Shown here: piece after piece, positions 1-5,835 of the stretch
Layout: each line of letters opens with the position of its first letter
Numbering within the stretch: the stretch's first letter is position 1
Assembly: GCA_002329495.1 (NCBI GenBank)
Contig: DCTH01000250.1
Span: 1 to 5,835 of the forward strand
Length of the DNA: 5,835 nt
Direction: 5' to 3'
Source: Syntrophothermus sp. UBA1445
GTDB lineage: Bacteria; Bacillota; Syntrophomonadia; Syntrophomonadales; DTU052
Translations under genes and position numbers: made by a program
Notes under the pieces: generated by a model
Seen by the model: the letters and a program-made list of their open reading frames with translations, nothing else
Told to the model about the DNA's origin: nothing
Database searches by the model: none

Positions 1-4
1 AGCC

Positions 5-59
5 GGGGACGGTTCTTTACTTGCCCGGCGAAATGCCAGGTAAGTAAAAAGCCGTCCCC
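5..59. repeat. Long imperfect palindrome (REP-like GGGGACGG hairpin element)
   Basis: The two halves, 5-30 and 34-59, fold back on each other around a 3-nt AAA loop. Of the 26 opposed positions, 21 are Watson-Crick pairs, 3 are G-T wobbles (13/51, 23/41, 30/34) and 2 are C/A mismatches (15/49, 26/38). The outer arm begins GGGGACGG and ends CCGTCCCC. It lies 38 bp after the stop of the MBL gene. Neither strand shows the T-run expected after an intrinsic terminator, although the left flank is cut at the window edge. GGGGACGGTTCTTT-type palindromes recur between genes in many bacterial genomes and resemble REP elements mobilised by Y1 (RAYT) transposases; that link is recalled, not shown here. 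It could also protect mRNA 3' ends or act as a weak terminator. Confidence 0.7.
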
Positions 60-97
60 AATTGGCCGGGTAAAAACTTGATGCCAGCTATTGTCGG

Positions 98-994
98 TCA
101 GCGCTTCAGCACATAACGGTCCCCGTCAATCATCATTATGCTATTCTTCTTGAGCATCCGCTCCAGGTGCTTCTCAATCATGTTTCGTTCCCAGAATTCG
201 TTATAAGCATAGTTGTAATGCTTATAGAATATGTTGTGGCCCACCAGGCCATCAAGCGTTACCGGTTCAGTCAGGTGCTGTTTAATCCGGTCTTCTGCTT
301 CCTGTATTCTGCCCAGATAAGTCAACAGCTTCTCTTCAATGTTTTCCCGGATCGGTTTACGGTGAGAGCAGCAGTAGATTCTGGGTTTAAGATCAATGAT
401 CCTGCGGATTGAGGCCTCAAAATCATCGATATTGGACAGGTGGTCACCGTACCATGGTCCAAAATTAACCAGATCGATATCGCTGCCGAATACGATTCCC
501 TCACGTTCAAAATAGAAGGCCACATGGCCTGGCGTATGGCCGGGTGCATGGAGCACGGTTGCTCGCGTGTGTCCGAAATCAATCACGTCTCCATCAGCTA
601 TGAATCCATCCACCCGAAAGTCGCGGGCGGGGATGGGTTTGGTGTCTCTGACCTTTTCCCGGTGTTTTTGCTCCGGCTGCTTAAATTTTTCTAGCCGGAA
701 AGCTCCTGCATAATATATGCGGGCCTCTTTATCCACCAGCGGCGGGTATTCCAGACGGTGCACCAGTACCCGGGCATTGGGGAAGAGGTGATTCCCCGCC
801 GTGTGGTCCGGATGATAGTGGGTATTTATCACCATGTCAATCCGCGAGGGCTCAATGGGGGCAAAGGCATTTTCCCCTGCCCCGGTATCAATCACCGCGC
901 GTATCTCTGAATCAATCAGCAGGCAGTGGCAAAATAGGAATCCTGCACTTTGGGCTCTGATAAATTTTATACCGGGAGCAACCTCGATGATCAT
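98..994 (-). CDS. MBL-fold metallo-hydrolase, substrate unknown
   Basis: This is a complete 298-residue protein of the metallo-beta-lactamase fold, predicted cytoplasmic because no signal peptide or membrane segment is visible. The whole dinuclear metal site can be read: HxHxDH at 59-64 (His59, His61, Asp63, His64), His153 in the APGHTPGH stretch, the bridging Asp172 in GSDID, and His211 in CSHRKP. After about residue 215 comes an extension of some 80 residues, mostly helical and rich in aromatic and charged residues, ending near YVLKR. It resembles the C-terminal winged-helix or helical tails of glyoxalase II-like and LACTB2-like family members. The ATG start is well supported: AAGGAG lies 8 nt upstream and the gene begins 3 nt after the UPF0182 stop, so translation is probably coupled to that gene. 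The family covers thioesterases, lactonases, nucleases and others, so the reaction cannot be named. The fold assignment is very secure; the function is open. Confidence 0.93.
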   Translation of the reverse strand: MIIEVAPGIKFIRAQSAGFLFCHCLLIDSEIRAVIDTGAGENAFAPIEPSRIDMVINTHYHPDHTAGNHLFPNARVLVHRLEYPPLVDKEARIYYAGAFRLEKFKQPEQKHREKVRDTKPIPARDFRVDGFIADGDVIDFGHTRATVLHAPGHTPGHVAFYFEREGIVFGSDIDLVNFGPWYGDHLSNIDDFEASIRRIIDLKPRIYCCSHRKPIRENIEEKLLTYLGRIQEAEDRIKQHLTEPVTLDGLVGHNIFYKHYNYAYNEFWERNMIEKHLERMLKKNSIMMIDGDRYVLKR

Positions 995-997
995 GGT

Positions 998-3730
998 TTA
1001 CTCTCCTTGGCCGGTTCTCTTGATCAGTTGATCAAGGCTCTTTCCTAGCTGTTTGATGTTCTCCCCGTAAGCACTCCAGTCCCCTGACTTCAACGCATTC
1101 TGAGCCTTATCGAAATATGATTTGGCCTGCCGGGCAATCGTATCCAGGGTATCTTCAACCGGTTCCTTAGTATTGTCAGGTTCTTCCTCCTGAGTTGGGG
1201 TTATCTGCCCTCCCTGCCCAAATATTTTCTGAAAGGCACCTTGCAGGGTAGGCTCCATGACCACCGTGTCACCGTATATCACGATAACCCGTCGGAGTTC
1301 CGGGATCCGGCTCTGTTCGGCCTGCAGGTAGACCGGTTCCACATAGAGCATGGAATTCTCGATAGGGATAACTATCAGATTCCCCCGGTAAACACTGGAT
1401 CCCTTTTGGCTCCACAGGGTCATCTGTTCCGAGACCTCGGAGTTCTGGTCGATACGCGATTCAATCTGCATCGGACCGTAGATCAACTCCTGTTTGGAGA
1501 AATCGTAGACCTTCAGCTTGCCATAGTTTTCGCCATCGGAACGGGCACACATCCAACCCACCATATTCTGCTTGGTGTTGGGTGTGAAGGGGAGCATCAG
1601 GATATACTCCGGTTTATCCTCATCCGGAAGCTGCATGATAATATAGTATGGCTGCACCTGTTCCGGCTTTTCCCCGACGATCTCCTGGGGTATATTCCAG
1701 CGGTCCTCTTTATTATAGAATACCGAGGGATCAGTCATGTGATAGAGGCTGTACATGTTGGCTTGGATCGAAAACAGGTCTTCCGGGTATCTGATATGCG
1801 ATTTCAGTCCCTCCGGCATCTTATCCAGGGGTTGGAGCAGACTCGGGAATATCCGATCCAGCGACCTGATCAACGGGTCCTGGTCATCTGCTATATAGAA
1901 GGCGGTTTTTCCGCTATAGGCGTTTATGACCACCTTCACGGAATTCCGGATATAGTTTTTCCGTCCTTCAAATGGCTCCGAATACGGGTAATTCTCGGAC
2001 GTTGTGTAAGCGTCCATCATCCAGTACAATTCGCCGTCATCACTGAGCACAATATAGGGGTCATTATCGTACTGCAGGAACGGAGCGATTTTATGAACCC
2101 GCTCCATAATATTGCGGTAAATCAGCAACTGACTGTCGGCTTCTATCTGCGATGATATGAGCAACCGGTAATCACCAAGAACCCAGGCAAACATCAGCCG
2201 TTTTACCAGTGAACCCATCGTAATCCCACTATTGTCTTTATACGTGGAACGGGCGTTCTTGCTGCCCATGGGGTAATCAAATTCCTCGGTCTTGGAGTTA
2301 ACGATAACGTAGGAACTTGGTTCCTCACCGAAGTAAATCTCCGGACGTTCAACCTTTACGTCAACACTTGACTGGGGAGGGATGTCTTTGATGAACATAA
2401 CCGGCAGCCCTTCCTGAGCCACCTCATTGACCGGACTCATGGTCAATCCGTAACCGTGGGTGTATTCGAGCTTCTGGTTGATCCAGGTCTGGGGAGTGTT
2501 CTCCTGGGAAAGCTCCCGGGGGGCCAACATGACCTGGCGGTAGCGTCCATCAATGATGTAGCGGTCAATATCAATATCGTGGAATTTGTAGTAAGGCCTT
2601 ATCTCCTGAATCGCCTGATAGGTGGTCTTCAATGGCTGCCAGTCCCACAGACGCACGTTTTCAATAGTGGCCTGATTGGCCTGGAGGTCATTCCAGGTCA
2701 GGTCATAGGTCATCTCGTAGGGTTTGGATTCAACCTTATCCAGGCCGTAGGCAGCCCGGGTATACTTGATGTTGTTCTCGATGTACGGTTTCTCACGGTT
2801 AAACTCGTTGGGCTCCACCGCCAGCTTCTGGACCACCGCAGGATAGACACCGCCGAAAATTACGGCCACTCCCACCCAGAGCCCCAGGCTGAGCAATACC
2901 CAGTTCATCCGTTTGATTACCAGGTTGAGAATGAGAACCGCGGCCACGATGATGGTCACAACCATCAGAATCTTATACGCCATCAGCCGGGCATGGACAT
3001 CCGTATAACCAGCGCCATACAGTACCCCACTGCTCGAATACAGAATGCTGTAGGAGGCCAGTTTGTAGCCCCAGGACTTGCAGATAAAAATCAGGCCTAG
3101 GATCACTATCAGGTGGGCCTTGGGCCAGTTCAGTTCCTTCAGGTTAAAATCGATCAATTTGAAGGTGGCCATCAACAGGTAGACCATCCCTACCGCAAAC
3201 ACTGTAAAAATGAGAATCGGCATAAAGAGGTTGTACAGCATCTGGTAAAACTGCAGGTCAAAAACGTAAAACCCGATGTCACGACTGAATATCGGATCCT
3301 TCAGATTGAAGGCCATCCGATTGAAATACTGCTGGACGACTATCCACTTATCAGCTGCCAGATATCCTACGAAGAGGGCCATCAAAAAACTCATGACCGC
3401 AAAAATCAAGCCGGTATTGGCCGACCTTAACATGGTGTCCCAGCCTGGCTGCTCATCATAGATAATCTCGCGACCATCCTCATTAGTTAGCTCCAGTCTC
3501 TGGTTGAGGTATCTTCTGGTTAACAGAAGGTCGACAAATATAAATGCGAAGGCAATGAGGAATACCAGGATTCCCAGGCCCCATTTGGTATACAATGTGG
3601 TCTTAAACACCCCGCCGAAATCCAGCGAACCAAACCACAGCCAATCAACATATAGCCTGCTGACGGCAGAGATCACCGCCAGGATAATTGCTGCGGCAAC
3701 AATAATTATCCATTTCTTCTGGTTATTCAT
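998..3730 (-). CDS. UPF0182 family membrane protein
   Basis: This 910-residue protein is a full-length member of UPF0182, a conserved membrane family of unknown function found in Firmicutes, Actinobacteria and some other phyla. About seven hydrophobic segments fill the N-terminal third (roughly residues 7-25, 48-70, 105-127, 165-190, 204-219, 250-272, 276-300). Recognisable family blocks follow in order: DWLWFGSLDFGGVF at 29-42, GAGYTDVHARL at 239-249, NNIKYTRAAYGLD at 319-331, YTHGYGLTMSPVNEV at 423-437, NDPYIV near 556-561, DAYTTSENYPYSEP at 573-586 and HIRYPEDLF at 645-653. The region after residue 300 is soluble and probably faces outward. An acidic linker (about 842-858) leads to a helical tail containing the SGDWSAYGENIKQL stretch, which is also typical of the family. 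The ATG is preceded by AAAGGTG 4 nt away and the hydrophobic helix starts at residue 7. It shares a transcript with the MBL gene. No enzymatic motif is seen, and no frameshift or truncation. Confidence 0.95.
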   Translation of the reverse strand: MNNQKKWIIIVAAAIILAVISAVSRLYVDWLWFGSLDFGGVFKTTLYTKWGLGILVFLIAFAFIFVDLLLTRRYLNQRLELTNEDGREIIYDEQPGWDTMLRSANTGLIFAVMSFLMALFVGYLAADKWIVVQQYFNRMAFNLKDPIFSRDIGFYVFDLQFYQMLYNLFMPILIFTVFAVGMVYLLMATFKLIDFNLKELNWPKAHLIVILGLIFICKSWGYKLASYSILYSSSGVLYGAGYTDVHARLMAYKILMVVTIIVAAVLILNLVIKRMNWVLLSLGLWVGVAVIFGGVYPAVVQKLAVEPNEFNREKPYIENNIKYTRAAYGLDKVESKPYEMTYDLTWNDLQANQATIENVRLWDWQPLKTTYQAIQEIRPYYKFHDIDIDRYIIDGRYRQVMLAPRELSQENTPQTWINQKLEYTHGYGLTMSPVNEVAQEGLPVMFIKDIPPQSSVDVKVERPEIYFGEEPSSYVIVNSKTEEFDYPMGSKNARSTYKDNSGITMGSLVKRLMFAWVLGDYRLLISSQIEADSQLLIYRNIMERVHKIAPFLQYDNDPYIVLSDDGELYWMMDAYTTSENYPYSEPFEGRKNYIRNSVKVVINAYSGKTAFYIADDQDPLIRSLDRIFPSLLQPLDKMPEGLKSHIRYPEDLFSIQANMYSLYHMTDPSVFYNKEDRWNIPQEIVGEKPEQVQPYYIIMQLPDEDKPEYILMLPFTPNTKQNMVGWMCARSDGENYGKLKVYDFSKQELIYGPMQIESRIDQNSEVSEQMTLWSQKGSSVYRGNLIVIPIENSMLYVEPVYLQAEQSRIPELRRVIVIYGDTVVMEPTLQGAFQKIFGQGGQITPTQEEEPDNTKEPVEDTLDTIARQAKSYFDKAQNALKSGDWSAYGENIKQLGKSLDQLIKRTGQGE
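1003..1008 (-). promoter_or_regulatory. Shine-Dalgarno site of the MBL gene, inside the UPF0182 coding end
   Basis: On the minus strand this reads AAGGAG, with 8 nt between it and the ATG at 994-992. It lies within the last codons of the UPF0182 gene, whose TAA occupies 1000-998. Ribosomes terminating on the upstream gene would finish right at the start of the next, the usual arrangement for translational coupling. Confidence 0.8.
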
Positions 3731-3758
3731 TTAACACCTTTCCCCCTTTCACCCCCAC

Positions 3759-3790
3759 GGAGTACTCCACTACAGTATTGACTGCTGTAG
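3759..3790. promoter_or_regulatory. Paired dyad symmetries in the UPF0182 leader (possible operator or RNA hairpin)
   Basis: Two inverted repeats lie almost side by side. GGAGTACTCC (3759-3768) is a perfect 10-bp palindrome. CTACAG (3770-3775) pairs with CTGTAG (3785-3790) across a 9-nt spacer. They fall between the candidate promoter and the ribosome binding site, about 30-60 nt into the predicted transcript. They could be repressor half-sites acting as a downstream operator, or small hairpins in the leader RNA. No regulator gene lies in the window, and short dyads arise by chance, so the role is only suggested. Confidence 0.4.
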
Positions 3791-3824
3791 ATATCCCGGT
3801 GTATTGTTAAACGTCACTCACATA

Positions 3825-3852
3825 ATTATAACAGAAGGAGGCAGATTATCGA
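3825..3852 (-). promoter_or_regulatory. Candidate sigma-A promoter for the UPF0182-MBL operon
   Basis: On the minus strand a perfect -10 box TATAAT (3830-3825) is preceded by TGT, giving the extended -10 form TGTTATAAT. A weak -35 box, TCGATA (3852-3847, four of six matches to TTGACA), stands 16 bp upstream. Transcription would start near 3818 and leave a leader of about 88 nt before the UPF0182 ATG. The site sits immediately after the terminator of the upstream ligase gene, where a fresh promoter is expected. Confidence 0.6.
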
Positions 3853-3875
3853 TCATTTCTCCTCTTTATGATGCC

Positions 3876-3911
3876 AAATAATAACAGGTTCCGCGATATG
3901 CGAAACCTGTT
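3876..3911 (-). terminator. Rho-independent terminator of the ligase gene
   Basis: Minus-strand RNA from 3911 down to 3883 forms a 12-bp stem (AACAGGUUUCGC with GCGGAACCUGUU, including one U-G wobble) around a 5-nt loop, followed by AUUAUUU. On the plus strand the wobble becomes a C/A mismatch, so the structure favours minus-strand transcripts. It begins about 85 nt after the ddl stop and lies just before the next promoter. The short TTTT on the plus-strand side could give weak reverse activity, but no plus-strand gene approaches it. Confidence 0.75.
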
Positions 3912-3931
3912 TTCAATTCATACCCCACAAG

Positions 3932-3958
3932 CTCCATTTCTAACCTGCGGTTATGGAG
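3932..3958. other. Small bulged inverted repeat downstream of ddl
   Basis: CTCCA (3932-3936) pairs with TGGAG (3954-3958), and inside them TAACC (3941-3945) pairs with GGTTA (3949-3953) around a TGC loop, with a 4-nt bulge on one side. It lies between the ddl stop and the stronger terminator at 3876-3911. There is no T-tract. It may help stabilise the 3' end of the message, or it may be chance. Confidence 0.3.
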
Positions 3959-3995
3959 ACCGTCACTCTCTTAACTACTCCCTATTCCAGGAGCA

Positions 3996-4937
3996 CTACC
4001 CCACTTTCCAGAAATCTACGGCCAACTTCACTACCGCCTCCACCAGATCATCGTATCCCATCCCAACGTGCGCGGCCGCATCCGGGAAAAGGCTTAGCCC
4101 AGTCATACCGGGTATGGTGTTGACCTCCAGGACCCAGGGCTGACCTGATGAATCAATAATAAAGTCGATCCGGGAAAACCCCAGACAGTTGAAACTCACG
4201 TAGATCTGCTTGGCAATGGCGGATACTTTCTTCGCAGCATCTTCGGCAATCCGGGCGGGGATGACATGAGCACTACCTCCCGGAGTATACTTGGCCTCAT
4301 AGTCATAAAAACCTTTGGCGGCCTCAATCTCAATCAACGGCAAGACCACCGGCTCTTCATTGCCCAGCACTGAAGCTGTAACCTCCACTCCAGCGATGAA
4401 CTTTTCGGCTAGGGCTTGATCACTCATCGTCAGAGCCTCCTCCAGAGCGGCTGCGAGTACGGATTCTTCCCGGACGATCGTGGTGCCAATTGAGGACCCC
4501 TGGGTGGCCGGCTTGATAACTACAGGAAGTCCCAGGTCATTCATGATCTGCGCATGAATCGCCGACCGGGAATTGTGGTAAAGACCTTTGTTGATCACCA
4601 TGAAAGGAGCAGTTGGTATCCCATCAGCAACCAAAAGCTTCTTGGTAAGCACCTTATCCATACAAACAGCACTGCAGGCCACCCCTGATCCAGTATAGGG
4701 CAGACCCATAACTTCCAGCAGGCCCTGAATTGCACCATCCTCACCATACCTGCCGTGCAAAGCGATGAATACCAGATCCGGCTTAACAGCTTTCAATTTC
4801 CCGGCCACATCCTCGGCCGCATCAATTGAAACTGCTTCATAGCCTTTCCTCAGCAAAGCTTGAGTCACTGCCGTACCGCTATTTAGTGACACCTCACGTT
4901 CCTTTGACATACCACCCATTAGAACTGCAATTCGCAT
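3996..4937 (-). CDS. ddl: D-alanine--D-alanine ligase
   Basis: This ATP-grasp enzyme joins two D-alanines using ATP, supplying the dipeptide that MurF adds to the UDP-MurNAc-tripeptide in cytoplasmic peptidoglycan synthesis. Its 313 residues match the usual Ddl size of about 300-310. Visible landmarks are IAVLMGGMSKEREVSLNSG at the N-terminus with Glu15, HGRYGEDG at 61-68, YTGSGVACSAVCMDK at 81-95, VIKPATQGSSIG at 140-151 with Lys142 and the Ser148/Ser149 pair, the omega-loop block FYDYEAKY at 210-217 with Lys216 and Tyr217, Arg256 and Asp258 in SRIDF, and Glu271 and Asn273 in LEVNTIPGMT. The loop tyrosine is the residue typical of D-Ala-D-Ala specificity; D-Ala-D-Lac ligases differ there. 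I chose the ATG at 4937 because the conserved MRIAVL start follows it and AAAGGGG lies 5 nt upstream. A GTG 39 nt earlier has no good ribosome site. No other mur genes flank it. Confidence 0.96.
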   Translation of the reverse strand: MRIAVLMGGMSKEREVSLNSGTAVTQALLRKGYEAVSIDAAEDVAGKLKAVKPDLVFIALHGRYGEDGAIQGLLEVMGLPYTGSGVACSAVCMDKVLTKKLLVADGIPTAPFMVINKGLYHNSRSAIHAQIMNDLGLPVVIKPATQGSSIGTTIVREESVLAAALEEALTMSDQALAEKFIAGVEVTASVLGNEEPVVLPLIEIEAAKGFYDYEAKYTPGGSAHVIPARIAEDAAKKVSAIAKQIYVSFNCLGFSRIDFIIDSSGQPWVLEVNTIPGMTGLSLFPDAAAHVGMGYDDLVEAVVKLAVDFWKVG

Positions 4938-4942
4938 TAAAT

Positions 4943-4949
4943 CCCCTTT
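4943..4949 (-). promoter_or_regulatory. Shine-Dalgarno site that fixes the ddl start
   Basis: Minus-strand AAAGGGG stands 5 nt before the ATG at 4937-4935. The in-frame GTG at 4976-4974 would add 13 residues with no family similarity and is preceded by AAAAAACGG, a poor ribosome site. This decides for the shorter protein. Confidence 0.7.
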
Positions 4950-4972
4950 CCTTCCAACCCCATTTTCCACTT

Positions 4973-5001
4973 CCACCCGTTTTTTGGCAGACCCCGGGTG
5001 G
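4973..5001. other. Inverted repeat in the ddl upstream region
   Basis: CCACCCG (4973-4979) pairs with CGGGTGG (4995-5001) across a 15-nt loop that holds six Ts on the plus strand. In the ddl message it would form a GC-rich hairpin about 36 nt before the ATG and would bury the alternative GTG codon (4976-4974) in its stem. No U-run follows on the minus strand, so it is not a terminator for the PHP gene. The rest of the gap (5002-5103) is AT-rich. It holds only weak promoter-like hexamers such as TATATT at 5055-5050 with no convincing -35 box. Confidence 0.4.
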
Positions 5002-5103
5002 GTTAACGGAGGTACTTCTATTTACACCGATTAGTTTAGTTACCTAATTAATATACACGATTCTTGGTAATTCGGTTACAGTTGACTGAAATCAGGGATG
5101 TCG

Positions 5104-5835
5104 TTAACCACCCTTTTGGCGTAGCAGGCCGTCCAGGACCTCCTCCGGAACCATCGTCATACCTAGCTTTACGTCCTTGGTGTAGTAGCCATGGTAGTCG
5201 CTTCCACCAGTAACGACGAGACCTCTTTCTTGGGCCATCTTCTCATAATGTATTACGAGACGCTGGCGATTGGTTCCGAAGTAATAATAGTAGACTTCCA
5301 GGCCAACCGGTGCGGCATTAAGCAAATCGATGACCATCTGGTCATCACGAATCAGTCCCGGATGAGCCAGGACCGGAACTCCATGGGCCTCCCTGATCAA
5401 TTCCACCGCTTCCACAAAAGGATTGTAGGTAAAAATAATATATGCCAGTCCATTCTGAGACAAATACCGGCGCAGGGTATCAAACGCCTGTTCTTTGGTT
5501 TTTAAATACCCCGCTTTGAAAAGGGCCCTGATGATGTGATTCTTACCAATGGTTCCCCCGTTTTCAACAACCTTATAGAACTGTTCCCTGTCCAGCTTAA
5601 AACCCATCCGGTCAAGGTTTTCAACGATTTGAATGCTGGTCTGGTTGCGCTTCTCGCGTATCTCCTCTATCCGGGAGCGGAAATCCTGGTTCTCAGTATC
5701 AAAGCAGTAACCCAAAAGGTGGATCTCCCTCCCCTGAAAACAGGTTAAAAGCTCGATACCGGGAATGACGGTAAGTCCCTGATTGGCTGCCATTTCCGAG
5801 ATAGAATCCATCCCCGAGATATTCTCGTGGTCGGT
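5104..5835 (-). CDS. PHP-domain metal-dependent phosphoesterase, N-terminus beyond the window
   Basis: The open frame continues to the right edge: before the first internal ATG (5811) eight more in-frame codons read TDHENISG, the second conserved PHP motif, normally TDHD. The visible 243 residues lack only the N-terminal part with the DLHxHT motif, probably 30-40 residues, so the whole protein would be about 280 residues. Counting from that threonine, likely metal ligands are Asp2 and His3, Glu28 in IPGIE, His39 in GREIHLLGY, His158 in LAHPG, and Asp213 and His215 in GSDYHG. The order and length match the YciV/TrpH-like PHP family, whose E. coli member is a nucleotide 3',5'-bisphosphate phosphatase and 5'-3' RNase. 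The same activity here is inferred only. An insert of about 100 residues, largely helical, separates the third and fourth motif groups, as is usual in this family. A run of four tyrosines follows GLEV near residue 182. It is probably cytoplasmic and lies 166 bp upstream of ddl on the same strand. Confidence 0.88.
   Translation of the reverse strand, partial: TDHENISGMDSISEMAANQGLTVIPGIELLTCFQGREIHLLGYCFDTENQDFRSRIEEIREKRNQTSIQIVENLDRMGFKLDREQFYKVVENGGTIGKNHIIRALFKAGYLKTKEQAFDTLRRYLSQNGLAYIIFTYNPFVEAVELIREAHGVPVLAHPGLIRDDQMVIDLLNAAPVGLEVYYYYFGTNRQRLVIHYEKMAQERGLVVTGGSDYHGYYTKDVKLGMTMVPEEVLDGLLRQKGG

Noticed and set aside
1241..2155. A 304-codon open frame on the plus strand opposite the UPF0182 gene
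   Set aside because: It lies wholly antisense to conserved family blocks, its translation shows no recognisable domain, and no ribosome site or promoter was evident. It is a shadow of the coding strand's codon bias.
2456..3100. A 214-codon plus-strand open frame
   Set aside because: It is antisense to the conserved UPF0182 region, with a low-complexity composition rich in His, Gln and Val typical of reverse-strand shadows.
3868..4143. A plus-strand open frame of 91 codons starting in the gap after ddl
   Set aside because: It starts at the edge of the ddl terminator and then runs antisense through conserved Ddl C-terminal codons, and its translation has no protein-like features.
3996..4937. 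Vancomycin-resistance type D-Ala-D-Lac ligase
   Set aside because: The omega-loop reads YEAKY with the tyrosine of D-Ala-D-Ala ligases, and there are no vanH, vanX or two-component regulator genes nearby.
4938..4976. Longer ddl form starting at GTG 4976
   Set aside because: The added 13 residues match no Ddl N-terminus, the ribosome site is poor, and the codon lies in a predicted stem. The ATG at 4937 fits both homology and a good Shine-Dalgarno site.
5082..5087. TTGACT as a plus-strand -35 box
   Set aside because: No plus-strand gene follows and there is no matching -10 box at the right spacing.
5002..5100. Riboswitch or T-box leader before ddl
   Set aside because: The T-box sequence AGGGTGGNACCGCG is absent, and no conserved riboswitch core or terminator/antiterminator pair could be recognised in the AT-rich stretch.

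Overview
The window carries four protein-coding genes, all on the minus strand. Reading in the direction of transcription (from high to low coordinates) they are: the 3' part of a PHP-domain phosphoesterase that runs off the right edge (5104-5835), a D-alanine--D-alanine ligase (3996-4937), a large UPF0182-family membrane protein (998-3730), and a metallo-beta-lactamase-fold hydrolase (98-994). No RNA gene, CRISPR array, transposase or integrase is visible. The long plus-strand open frames opposite these genes are shadows.

The origin is inferred only. Moderate GC, strong purine-rich ribosome binding sites, a complete UPF0182 protein with an acidic tail followed by a helical tail, and a GGGGACGG-type palindrome fit a Clostridia-class Firmicute of the Peptococcaceae/Syntrophomonadaceae kind. 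No marker gene fixes this.

The layout forms two or three transcription units. The ligase is probably read from its own promoter or by readthrough from the PHP gene; no clear terminator or promoter is seen in the 166-bp gap between them. About 85 bp after its stop lies a 12-bp stem with a U-rich tail, a good intrinsic terminator. Just beyond it is an extended -10 promoter candidate, followed by a leader of about 90 nt holding two dyad symmetries, and then the UPF0182 gene. The MBL gene starts 3 nt after the UPF0182 stop, with its Shine-Dalgarno sequence upstream of, and close to, that stop. These two genes therefore form a tightly coupled bicistronic operon. A long imperfect palindrome (5-59) lies just after the MBL gene at the left edge.

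Functionally, Ddl makes the D-Ala-D-Ala dipeptide for peptidoglycan. The PHP protein is a metal-dependent phosphoesterase, probably acting on nucleotides or RNA. The UPF0182 protein is a conserved membrane protein of unknown function with a large domain predicted outside the membrane core. The MBL enzyme has an intact dinuclear metal site but no assignable substrate. I see no clearly new multi-gene system. The items most worth a second look are the UPF0182-MBL coupling, the dyad-rich leader before it, and the GGGGACGG palindrome.
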